Assembly: GCA_027057985.1 (NCBI GenBank)
Contig: JALUTJ010000237.1
Location: 1-13,166, forward strand
Direction: 5' to 3'
Source: Chromatiales bacterium
Lineage (GTDB): Bacteria > Pseudomonadota > Gammaproteobacteria > UBA6429 > Thiohalophilaceae
Length of the DNA stretch: 13,166 nt
Part shown: piece after piece, positions 7,900 through 13,166 of the stretch
How positions within the stretch are numbered: the stretch's first letter is position 1
Layout: each line of letters begins with the position of its first letter
Notes under the pieces: generated by a model
The model's database searches: none
What the model was told of the DNA's origin: nothing
Seen by the model: the letters and a program-made list of their open reading frames with translations, nothing else
Translations under genes and position numbers: made by a program

Positions 7900-8463
7900 A
7901 TGGAAGTACTAATTAAACTGCAAGATTTACTGGATAAAACCCGTAAGGCTGATTTTCTTGCTCCACTATTACTGCGCCTTTATCTTGTGCCTGTGTTCTG
8001 GATGGGTGGTACCAGTAAGCTAGAAGGCTTTTCAGATACCGTTGCCTGGTTCGGTAACAGTGAATGGGGGCTGGGTATGCCCATGCCTGAAGTTATGGCC
8101 TTTCTTGCCACATCAACTGAACTGGCCGGAGCAGTGTTATTATTGATTGGTTTCGGTGTACGCTGGATATCCATACCCCTTATGTTCACCATGATTGTTG
8201 CCGCTGTCACCGTGCATATGCAAAATGGCTGGGCTGCAATTGCAGAATCTCCCGAAGCTGCAGAGCGGCTTGAAGCCGCCAATAATCTGCTACAGGCTCA
8301 TGGCAACTATGAATGGCTGACAGAGAAAGGCAGCTTCGTTATTCTCAATAATGGTATCGAGTTTGCAGCAACCTATTTTATTATGCTACTTACCCTGTTC
8401 TTTATTGGTGGTGGCCGCTACTTCAGTATCGACTACTGGGTGCGACAGAAATTTATGAAATAA
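7900..8463 (+). CDS. hvfX: DoxX-family membrane protein of the hvf cluster
   Basis: Integral membrane protein of the DoxX family, 187 residues, with about four transmembrane helices (about 18-38, 64-85, 89-106 and 150-170). Typical features are LRLYLVPVFWMGGTSKL near the N-terminus and TVHMQNGW at about 104-111. DoxX proteins commonly accompany HvfA/B/C genes and have been labelled HvfX in that context. Their biochemical role is unknown; a redox, quinone-linked or copper-handling function is only a guess. AGGGAG 6 nt before the ATG is the best Shine-Dalgarno in the cluster. It follows hvfC by 46 nt on the same strand and probably closes the operon. No terminator hairpin follows; repeat DNA begins about 20 nt after the stop. 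Confidence 0.85.
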   Translation: MEVLIKLQDLLDKTRKADFLAPLLLRLYLVPVFWMGGTSKLEGFSDTVAWFGNSEWGLGMPMPEVMAFLATSTELAGAVLLLIGFGVRWISIPLMFTMIVAAVTVHMQNGWAAIAESPEAAERLEAANNLLQAHGNYEWLTEKGSFVILNNGIEFAATYFIMLLTLFFIGGGRYFSIDYWVRQKFMK

Positions 8464-8480
8464 TTTTGTCCCTGCATTTT

Positions 8481-8638
8481 CACCGCAAAGACACAAAGAA
8501 CGTAAAGATTTTGCCAGGAGCAGGATATTTTGCAGCAAAATGTTATGAGCGACCGTCGATTTCAGGGATGAAATCGTCGAGCGGCCAGGGATGGCGTATA
8601 GCGTGTCGTGAATAACGTTTTGCGAGAAAAATATCCGG
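8481..8638 (+). repeat. Composite repeat unit 1 (30-bp box plus 120-bp core)
   Basis: A CACCGCAAAG...GTAAAGATT box (8481-8510, the most divergent full box) is followed by a 120-bp core (8519-8638). The core differs from the other two copies by a single base, T instead of C at 8597, in the junction after the second inner hairpin. It starts about 20 nt past the hvfX stop and reads in the same direction. No gene lies between 8464 and 8952, which is almost entirely repeat DNA. Confidence 0.9.
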
Positions 8639-8646
8639 TGACTTTT

Positions 8647-8810
8647 CACCGCAAAGTCGCTGAGAACGCAAAGATTTATTTTATGCTCGTAGCAGGATAT
8701 TTTGCAGCAAAATGTTATGAGCGACCGTCGATTTCAGGGATGAAATCGTCGAGCGGCCAGGGATGGCGCATAGCGTGTCGTGAATAACGTTTTGCGAGAA
8801 AAATATCCGG
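8647..8810 (+). repeat. Composite repeat unit 2 with a foldable 120-bp core
   Basis: The 30-bp box (8647-8676, CACCGCAAAG...GCAAAGATT) precedes the 120-bp core (8691-8810). The core arms GGATATTTT (8695-8703) and AAAATATCC (8800-8808) pair. Inside them, 8707-8718 and 8784-8795 form a 12-bp stem with one G-U pair. The enclosed part holds hairpins 8729-8748 (8-bp stem) and 8756-8767 (4-bp stem), both with a GGGA (GNRA) tetraloop inside CAGGGATG. It is identical to the core of unit 3. Confidence 0.9.
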
Positions 8811-8823
8811 AGAAGACATTCTA

Positions 8824-8946
8824 ATTTGTCGGCTCCGCTGCGCTTGAGCCGACCTACTTTTTGCACCGCAAAGTTGCTAAGAACGCAAAGATTTATTTTG
8901 GTAGGCGTAGGTCGGTTCAAGGAGCAAAGCGATGGAGCCGACAAAT
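8824..8946. repeat. Small element with 13-bp inverted terminal repeats
   Basis: ATTTGTCGGCTCC (8824-8836) and GGAGCCGACAAAT (8934-8946) are perfect inverted ends of a 123-bp element. Each end is itself a REP-like palindrome (GTCGGCTC...GAGCCGAC at 8828-8853, an imperfect copy at 8910-8941). A CCGCAAAG-type box (8864-8893) lies between them. There is no coding capacity. It ends 6 nt from the argG stop codon and could influence the 3' end of that mRNA. Confidence 0.8.
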
Positions 8947-8952
8947 ATACTT

Positions 8953-10167
8953 TTATTTCTGCTTCTTAGCCGCAATACGTAGACGTAAGGCATTGAGCTT
9001 GATAAAGCCTTCGGCATCTTTCTGATCATAGGCACCGGCATCATCTTCGAAGGTCGCAATGCTTTCATCGAACAGGGAATCTTTCTCAGACTTACGGCCG
9101 GCAATGATAACATTACCCTTGTACAGCTTTATCCGTACCACGCCATTGACGGTTTTCTGGGTGTTATCGATTAGAGCCTGTAATGCTTCGCGCTCTGGTG
9201 ACCACCAGTAGCCATTATAGATCATTTTTGCATAACGCGGCATCAACTCGTCTTTAAGATGCATGGCTTCACGATCAAGCGTCAGTGATTCCATGGCGCG
9301 GTGTGCCTTGAGCATAATGGTACCCGCCGGGGTTTCATAACAACCACGCGACTTCATACCAACATAGCGGTTCTCAACAATATCATCGCGACCAATCCCG
9401 TTCTCACCACCTACCTTGTTGAGATATTCCATGACCGTTGCCGGTGACATCTTTTCACCATTGATTGCAACGATATCACCCTGCTGATATTCAATTTCAA
9501 GATAAGTTGCCTTATCCGGTGCAGCTTCCGGTGAAACCGTCCAGCGCCACATATCTTCTTCCGGTTCATTCCACGGGTCTTCAAGGATGTCGCCTTCATA
9601 GGAGATATGTAACAGATTTGCATCCATGGAGTACGGAGACTTCTTGCTCTGCTTTTTGAAATCAACCGGGATATCATGTTCTTTGGCATAATTCATCAGC
9701 GATTCACGCGAGTTCAGGTCCCATTCGCGCCATGGTGCAATCACTTTCACATCCGGCATCAGCGCATAGGCACCCAGCTCAAAACGCACCTGGTCATTAC
9801 CCTTACCGGTGGCACCATGAGAAATGGCATCGGCACCCACTTCCTGGGCAATTTCAACCAGGCGACGGGCAATCAGTGGACGCGCAATCGAGGTACCGAG
9901 CAGGTACTCCCCTTCATAAACAGTATTGGCGCGGAACATAGGGAAAACATAGTCACGGGCATAATCTTCGCGCAAGTCTTCGATATAGATCTCTTTCACA
10001 CCCATTGCCTGGGCCTTGGCGCGAGCAGGTTCGACTTCTTCACCCTGGCCGATATCTGCGGTAAATGTCACTACTTCGCAGCCATAGGTTTCTTCCAGCC
10101 ACTTGAGAATAATTGATGTATCGAGGCCACCTGAATAGGCCAAAACCACTTTTTTAATATCGCTCAT
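8953..10167 (-). CDS. argG: Argininosuccinate synthase
   Basis: Joins citrulline and aspartate using ATP to form argininosuccinate, the penultimate step of arginine biosynthesis, in the cytoplasm. The 404-residue product has the N-type ATP-pyrophosphatase loop AYSGGLDTS (residues 10-18), the ATP-binding [14 protein letters not shown] (117-130) and [22 protein letters not shown] in the second domain. The length is normal for the ~400-residue type. The ATG at 10167 is preceded by GGAGTGG at Shine-Dalgarno distance; a start at 10218 would add 17 residues absent from the family. It stands alone, with repeat DNA on both sides and no other arg gene in view. Confidence 0.97.
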   Translation of the reverse strand: MSDIKKVVLAYSGGLDTSIILKWLEETYGCEVVTFTADIGQGEEVEPARAKAQAMGVKEIYIEDLREDYARDYVFPMFRANTVYEGEYLLGTSIARPLIARRLVEIAQEVGADAISHGATGKGNDQVRFELGAYALMPDVKVIAPWREWDLNSRESLMNYAKEHDIPVDFKKQSKKSPYSMDANLLHISYEGDILEDPWNEPEEDMWRWTVSPEAAPDKATYLEIEYQQGDIVAINGEKMSPATVMEYLNKVGGENGIGRDDIVENRYVGMKSRGCYETPAGTIMLKAHRAMESLTLDREAMHLKDELMPRYAKMIYNGYWWSPEREALQALIDNTQKTVNGVVRIKLYKGNVIIAGRKSEKDSLFDESIATFEDDAGAYDQKDAEGFIKLNALRLRIAAKKQK

Positions 10168-10179
10168 TACCCACTCCAC

Positions 10180-10199
10180 TTTTCGGCCCGGGCCGAAAA
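10180..10199. promoter_or_regulatory. Perfect 20-bp palindrome in the argG leader
   Basis: TTTTCGGCCCGGGCCGAAAA is a perfect palindrome ending 12 nt upstream of the argG ATG, directly before its ribosome binding site. In the mRNA it would form an 8-bp stem with a CCGG loop. It could be a dimeric repressor site or a leader hairpin controlling translation. It does not resemble the AT-rich ArgR box. Confidence 0.6.
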
Positions 10200-10235
10200 C
10201 GTCCAAAATTAATTGCAAAGATGCTATAAAGCGGG

Positions 10236-10265
10236 ATTATACCCGAATATGGGGCCTGTTTTACA
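10236..10265 (-). promoter_or_regulatory. argG promoter
   Basis: On the minus strand TGTAAA (10260-10265) is followed after 18 bp by a perfect TATAAT (10236-10241). The expected transcript starts near 10229, giving a leader of about 60 nt that contains the palindrome at 10180-10199. The -10 is excellent and the -35 is only a half match. Confidence 0.6.
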
Positions 10266-10271
10266 CTTTAA

Positions 10272-10305
10272 TCCTGCTGCCAGGCAGGATATTGAGCCGA
10301 CCTGC
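10272..10305. repeat. Short hairpin and broken half of a GTCGGCTC palindrome
   Basis: TCCTGC (10272-10277) and GCAGGA (10284-10289) form a small hairpin. TTGAGCCGACCTGC (10292-10305) then looks like the right half of a GTCGGCTC...GAGCCGAC palindrome whose left half is missing. It precedes composite unit 3, so this looks like layered insertion or decay of repeats. Confidence 0.45.
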
Positions 10306-10314
10306 ACTTTTTTT

Positions 10315-10478
10315 CACCGCAAAGGCGCGGAGAACGCAAAGATTTATTTTTTACTCATAGCAGGATATTTTGCAGCAAAATGTTATGAGCGACCGTCGAT
10401 TTCAGGGATGAAATCGTCGAGCGGCCAGGGATGGCGCATAGCGTGTCGTGAATAACGTTTTGCGAGAAAAATATCCGG
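10315..10478 (+). repeat. Composite repeat unit 3 (30-bp box plus 120-bp core)
   Basis: The box at 10315-10344 and core at 10359-10478 repeat unit 2 in the same orientation; the core is identical to 8691-8810. It lies upstream of argG and is antisense to argG and motY transcription. No gene is present in 10168-10608, which holds the argG promoter and leader, this unit and the smaller repeats listed around it. Confidence 0.9.
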
Positions 10479-10494
10479 TGACAAGATATCTAAT

Positions 10495-10512
10495 GTCAGG
10501 CTGAAGCCTGAC
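10495..10512. repeat. Short perfect hairpin GTCAGGCT/AGCCTGAC
   Basis: GTCAGGCT-GA-AGCCTGAC is a perfect 8-bp inverted repeat followed by CTAC, as in the GTCGGCTC...GAGCCGACCTAC palindromes nearby but with a different stem sequence. It is probably a related REP-like element, in which the CTAC end is shared and the stem has drifted with compensating changes. Confidence 0.55.
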
Positions 10513-10535
10513 CTACACAAAAATATCACAAAATA

Positions 10536-10564
10536 TCTCTGTGGTACTCTGTGTTCTCTGTGGT
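10536..10564 (-). repeat. Divergent CCGCAAAG-type box, inverted
   Basis: Read on the minus strand this is CCACAGAG...CACAGAG...CCACAGAGA, a diverged and inverted relative of the CCGCAAAG...GCAAAGA box. The alignment needs a 2-nt gap, so the relationship is plausible and not certain. Confidence 0.35.
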
Positions 10565-10572
10565 TTTGCTTT

Positions 10573-10600
10573 TGTCGGCTCCACTGCGCTTGAGCCGACA
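10573..10600. repeat. REP-like palindrome downstream of the motY-like gene
   Basis: TGTCGGCTC (10573-10581) and GAGCCGACA (10592-10600) form a 9-bp perfect stem with a 10-nt loop. It sits 8 nt past the stop codon of the minus-strand motY-like gene, so it would form a 3' hairpin on that mRNA. There is no T-run, so it is more likely an mRNA stabiliser or repeat than a classical terminator. Confidence 0.65.
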
Positions 10601-10608
10601 ACCAGGAA

Positions 10609-11481
10609 TTATTTGACCAGGGTTATTTCAACCCGGCGATTTTTCGCACGCCCAGTACGGGTGCGGTTATTATATTTTGGTTTTTTCTCGCCACGCGCGA
10701 GAATCACGAAGCGCTTTGGATTTACCCCTTTTTTCACCAGGTAATTCTTGATCATATTGGCGCGATTGCGCGAGACCGCAAGGTTGATGCGACGCATGCC
10801 TCGGCTATCGGTGGTGGAAACAATACGGATAAACTGGTAATCCGGATCCAGCGAGACATATTCGGCCAGCTTGTCCAGCTTCTCACGTTCCTTACGTCCC
10901 AGGTGCATACTTTTCTTGTTGAAATAGAAGGTATAGGCACGAACATCATTGTATCCATAGTCAATCAGGTTCTGACTGCAGGCGATAAAATCCCGCCAGG
11001 CAGGCTCAAAATTGATTGGCAGCACGCTGGCTGTCACCAGATCCTTACCATCACCCCAGTCGGCATGCGACCAGGCCGCTTCCATCCCCTCCCTTAAGGA
11101 GAGCGAAAGGCGAAAAGCCCAGTCTTCCGGCATCGAGATAGCCACCTTGCTACTGGCCACCGCCACCCGACCCAGCACCTTGTTATTGGTAAAGCGTTTC
11201 CAGCTCGGTTTATTGATGAACACTACCGCCTGATCGGGTTTGCGCGGGGTATAGGCAGGAATTACTCTAAATTCCAGCGCCTGCAGGGCTCGGTGGCGAA
11301 ACAGTGCTTCACCATAACCCGGGATTTGCTGGCTCAGGCGACATTCCAGCCGGTTTCCACTCGACTGCCACTTTGCCATATCCAGCTCGGCCGAATAATA
11401 CTGATAACCCGCCCACACCGGTACGAATGACATCAGGCCGATGCCACAAAATAGAGCAAAAAGGGGCGCTTTCAGTTTCAC
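10609..11481 (-). CDS. motY: MotY-like flagellar motor protein, OmpA family
   Basis: Probable T-ring component that anchors the flagellar stator to peptidoglycan around the motor. The 290-residue product has a signal peptide (residues 1-24, ending PVWA). An N-terminal MotY-type domain follows (WQSSGNRLECRLSQQIPGYGEALF, about 38-61). The C-terminal OmpA/MotB peptidoglycan-binding domain (about 180-290) has Asp225 in STTDSRG and Arg240 in NLAVSRNRA, the expected murein ligands. Cys47 and Cys168 are spaced like the disulfide pair of Vibrio MotY. The start is GTG at 11481 with a weak Shine-Dalgarno sequence; a later ATG would destroy the signal peptide. A FliA-type promoter upstream supports a flagellar role. 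A generic OmpA-family lipoprotein is less likely because no lipobox is present. Confidence 0.85.
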   Translation of the reverse strand: MKLKAPLFALFCGIGLMSFVPVWAGYQYYSAELDMAKWQSSGNRLECRLSQQIPGYGEALFRHRALQALEFRVIPAYTPRKPDQAVVFINKPSWKRFTNNKVLGRVAVASSKVAISMPEDWAFRLSLSLREGMEAAWSHADWGDGKDLVTASVLPINFEPAWRDFIACSQNLIDYGYNDVRAYTFYFNKKSMHLGRKEREKLDKLAEYVSLDPDYQFIRIVSTTDSRGMRRINLAVSRNRANMIKNYLVKKGVNPKRFVILARGEKKPKYNNRTRTGRAKNRRVEITLVK

Positions 11482-11529
11482 GTCAGTAGTTACTCACTTT
11501 TCACAGGATTTACTGTCCCGATACCGTTA

Positions 11530-11556
11530 TTAGCGTCTAAAGTGGCAAAAAGTTTA
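11530..11556 (-). promoter_or_regulatory. FliA (sigma-28) promoter of the motY-like gene
   Basis: On the minus strand TAAACTTT (11549-11556), exactly 11 nt, then GACGCTAA (11530-11537) match TAAAGTTT-N11-GCCGATAA at 7/8 and 6/8 positions. The start would be near 11522, about 40 nt from the GTG. An inverted repeat GTCTAAA (11535-11541)/TTTAGAC (11553-11559) overlaps the site and might also be an operator. Confidence 0.65.
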
Positions 11557-11622
11557 GACCGTTACAGTGATTTCTCTGTGAATTTCGCGAACCGGTACAG
11601 TAAATTTTTACCCCTGAGGTTC

Positions 11623-11628
11623 TATAAT
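11623..11628 (+). promoter_or_regulatory. Perfect TATAAT just before the hydrolase ATG
   Basis: TATAAT ends 6 nt before the ATG at 11635, so a transcript from it would start at or within 2 nt of the start codon. No good -35 is seen 16-18 bp upstream. If it is real, the mRNA is leaderless, in keeping with the lack of a Shine-Dalgarno sequence. Confidence 0.35.
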
Positions 11629-11634
11629 AAGAGT

Positions 11635-12213
11635 ATGTTTCAGCGGTTTTTCAATCATATACTCGAACAACTACGAAGTGCAGCGACAAATGCCTGGCAT
11701 AATTTTTATTTTCACTGGCAGCTAAAAGACAAGACCGCCTACATTCTGGTATCCCTGTTTATTCTCGTTATTGTCAGTGTGCCGCTGCTCAGCTATAAGC
11801 TGGTGCAATACAAAAAATACCAGCAGGATATCAAGTGCCTGGCCCTGAATATATTTCACGAGGCACGCAGCGAAAGCGAGGCTGGCCAGCTTGCCGTGGC
11901 TGCGGTTACCCTGAACCGGGTGGCCTCGAAACGCTATCCCAACACGGTCTGTGATGTGGTGTACCAGAAACGCTGGGACAGGATCCGCAAACGCTATGTC
12001 AGCCAGTTTTCATGGACCGAGTTCGATGAACCCCCAAAGCTGAAATCAAAAGCCTGGTACCGGGCATGGCGGGTTGCCGAAAAAGCCTACCAGCATAAAG
12101 ACAAAACACAGCTAAAAGGGGCGATTTTCTATCATGCCCGATATATTCGACCCAGCTGGGCGAGGAAAAAGAAACCTGTCGCCCGGATTGGCACGCATAT
12201 CTTTTACAAATAA
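11635..12213 (+). CDS. SleB-like cell wall hydrolase, membrane-anchored
   Basis: Probable peptidoglycan hydrolase of the SleB/Hydrolase_2 family, which includes lytic transglycosylases. With the ATG at 11635 the product has 192 residues. One transmembrane helix (about 34-55, TAYILVSLFILVIVSVPLL) is preceded by a short cytoplasmic tail. The periplasmic catalytic domain (about 66-192) has Glu76 in IFHEARSE as the expected catalytic acid, then AVAAVTLNRVASKRYP, VSQFSWTEF, AIFYHARYIRPSW and IGTHIFYK, all family signatures. An in-frame GTG at 11542 would add 31 residues over the FliA-like promoter region and has no Shine-Dalgarno sequence. The ATG also lacks one but may be leaderless. Divergent from motY; a role in wall remodelling for motor insertion is a guess from position only. 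Confidence 0.85.
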   Translation: MFQRFFNHILEQLRSAATNAWHNFYFHWQLKDKTAYILVSLFILVIVSVPLLSYKLVQYKKYQQDIKCLALNIFHEARSESEAGQLAVAAVTLNRVASKRYPNTVCDVVYQKRWDRIRKRYVSQFSWTEFDEPPKLKSKAWYRAWRVAEKAYQHKDKTQLKGAIFYHARYIRPSWARKKKPVARIGTHIFYK

Positions 12214-12230
12214 ATTCCCGCCAGGCATTT

Positions 12231-12239
12231 TGTTATACT
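12231..12239 (+). promoter_or_regulatory. Possible extended -10 promoter of the spermidine-synthase-like gene
   Basis: TGT-TATACT (12231-12239) is an extended -10 motif in the 63-nt gap after the hydrolase gene, about 37 nt before the ATG at 12277. No clear -35 is present. The gene may alternatively be read from the hydrolase transcript. Confidence 0.3.
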
Positions 12240-12276
12240 TCACTACCTCTGAAGCCCTTAGCAAAGCCCCAGTACC

Positions 12277-13053
12277 ATGAATAAAAGCGCCACCTGTATT
12301 CACACCAGTCATGATGAGCACGGCCCGATTTATGTCTATGAAGATGCGACAAGCCGTATTCTCAGCTTTGATGGCAGGATCCAGCAGGGATATATGCAAC
12401 TGGATGATATCCATGGTCCTGGCCATGGTTACACCCAGGCAATGATGACCAGCCTGCTGTTTATCCCCGAACCCGAAACGATCACTGTAATGGGGCTCGG
12501 GGCTGGTTCAATGGTGAAAAACCTGTTGCATAGTTTTAATCGCCTTCAGCTTCATGCCGTGGAAAACCGGCAACATGTGGCAGATATCGCCAGAAAATAC
12601 TTTTACCTGCCAGAGACTGAGCGCCTGCAGATTCATATTGATCATGCACACGAATATATAAAAAACACCACGGTTAAAAGTAATATTATTTTCTCTGATC
12701 TTTATAACAGTGAAGGCATGGATTCCATTCAGCTACAGGCCGATTACCTGCATGACTGTAATCATGCCCTGGCAGAAAATGGCATACTGGCACTGAATAT
12801 CTGGCACAGCGCGGTGTCATCTTCCCCGCAACTGATGAAACAGCTTTCACAGGAATTTGAAAATCGTGTCCTCAGCTTTAATACTGAAAATGGAAATATC
12901 ATTGTACTTGCTTTTAAAAATACGATTCCAGAAATAACAAGGAAGGCTCTGCTTGATAAAGGAAAACAACTACAGCAAAAAATGAATATATCACTACAGC
13001 GATACTGCAAATTACTCTGGATTATGCAGAAAAATAAACTCAGTAAAAATTAA
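12277..13053 (+). CDS. Spermidine synthase-like Rossmann-fold protein
   Basis: A 258-residue protein with the fold of spermidine synthase/SAM-dependent methyltransferases. A short N-terminal beta region (about 1-45) precedes YTQAMMTSLLF, comparable to the SpeE YHEMM helix. The nucleotide loop is VMGLGAGSM (71-79), the acidic end of strand 2 is HAVEN (93-97), and DHAHEYIK (122-129) matches the next SpeE block. The expected catalytic D-[SA]-[ST]-D-P signature is replaced by SDLYNSEG (140-147), so aminopropyl transfer to putrescine is doubtful. It is probably one of the many SpeE-like proteins of unknown reaction. The start lacks a clear Shine-Dalgarno sequence. The last ~40 residues are Lys/Gln-rich. 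A strong terminator follows at once. Confidence 0.75.
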   Translation: MNKSATCIHTSHDEHGPIYVYEDATSRILSFDGRIQQGYMQLDDIHGPGHGYTQAMMTSLLFIPEPETITVMGLGAGSMVKNLLHSFNRLQLHAVENRQHVADIARKYFYLPETERLQIHIDHAHEYIKNTTVKSNIIFSDLYNSEGMDSIQLQADYLHDCNHALAENGILALNIWHSAVSSSPQLMKQLSQEFENRVLSFNTENGNIIVLAFKNTIPEITRKALLDKGKQLQQKMNISLQRYCKLLWIMQKNKLSKN

Positions 13054-13078
13054 AAAAGGGAGCAAATACTCCCTTTTT
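13053..13078. terminator. Bidirectional rho-independent terminator
   Basis: AAAAAGGGAG (13053-13062) and CTCCCTTTTT (13069-13078) form a perfect 10-bp stem with loop CAAATA. T-runs lie on both strands, so it can end the spermidine-synthase-like transcript and the convergent minus-strand gene to its right. Confidence 0.9.
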
Positions 13079-13099
13079 AATGGCATAAAATAACGACTG

Positions 13100-13166
13100 T
13101 TATTTTTTCTTACGCTTTTCTGCACGCTTTAAACGTGAAGATAAGCGCCGTGCCAGATCACCAAAC
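13100..13166 (-). CDS. 3' end of an unrecognised minus-strand gene
   Basis: An open frame enters from the right edge and stops at a TAA (13100-13102) after 21 visible codons, ending in a basic tail, RLKRAEKRKKK. The convergent terminator just past its stop supports a real gene. Too little is present to name a family; a basic C-terminus of this kind fits many nucleic-acid-binding or ribosome-associated proteins. Confidence 0.55.
   Translation of the reverse strand, partial: FGDLARRLSSRLKRAEKRKKK

Noticed and set aside
8386..8944. Minus-strand open frames of about 87 codons (8386-8649 and 8681-8944) with near-identical internal sequence
   Set aside because: They are translations of the 120-bp repeat cores and overlap hvfX or other repeats. 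Their similarity comes from the repeat, and there is no ribosome binding site.
8481..8946. Repeats that might be taken for a CRISPR array
   Set aside because: Repeat units are about 160 bp, few, irregularly spaced and differ in type. There are no uniform spacers and no cas genes.
10231..10245. GCGGGATTATACCCG as a tRNA fragment or operator
   Set aside because: Too short for any tRNA arm set. It is explained by the TATAAT -10 box of argG, although its GGG/CCC symmetry is noted.
10383..10601. Minus-strand frame and the plus-strand frame 10213-10455 over the third repeat unit
   Set aside because: Same repeat-derived translations, with no protein family features and no start signals.

Overview
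The window is bacterial chromosome, most likely from a free-living, flagellated gammaproteobacterium. The rsxC-D-G-E-nth order matches the Escherichia coli rsx locus. The SleB-type hydrolase, DUF1841 protein, MotY-like motor protein and Hvf copper-RiPP genes are all typical of the class. I cannot name the genus from sequence alone.

Layout. (1) 1-3741: the distal half of an Rnf/Rsx electron-transport operon, rsxC (3' part), rsxD, rsxG and rsxE, followed by nth. The genes overlap or nearly touch and should be one transcript. (2) 3742-5546: a membrane-anchored chemoreceptor with a FliA (sigma-28)-like promoter, then a DUF1841 gene whose promoter suggests a nearly leaderless start. (3) 5547-8463: an AT-rich leader and a four-gene Hvf-type metallophore cluster. 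It encodes a secreted Cys-rich precursor with eight GKCG motifs (hvfA), a multinuclear iron (MNIO/DUF692) maturase (hvfB), its partner (hvfC, 8-nt overlap) and a DoxX-family membrane protein (hvfX). This is the most interesting system here: the sequence predicts a periplasmic, post-translationally modified copper-binding peptide. (4) 8464-8952 and 10168-10608: repeat-rich intergenic DNA on both sides of argG (minus strand). Three nearly identical 120-bp elements are predicted to fold into a branched structure with two GNRA-capped hairpins. They come with a 30-bp CCGCAAAG-type repeat and GTCGGCTC palindromes. (5) 10609-12213: a MotY-like gene (minus) with a strong FliA-type promoter, divergent from a SleB-like cell-wall hydrolase gene (plus). 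(6) 12277-13053: a spermidine-synthase-like protein lacking the usual catalytic signature, closed by a strong bidirectional terminator. The 3' end of an unrecognised minus-strand gene follows at the edge.

How the parts fit. The chemoreceptor and motY both look like late flagellar genes under FliA. In the hvf cluster, HvfB and HvfC should modify cysteines of HvfA, which carries a Sec signal peptide and should act outside the cytoplasm in copper binding. HvfX would serve the same pathway at the membrane. The Rsx complex and Nth belong to redox and DNA-repair housekeeping.
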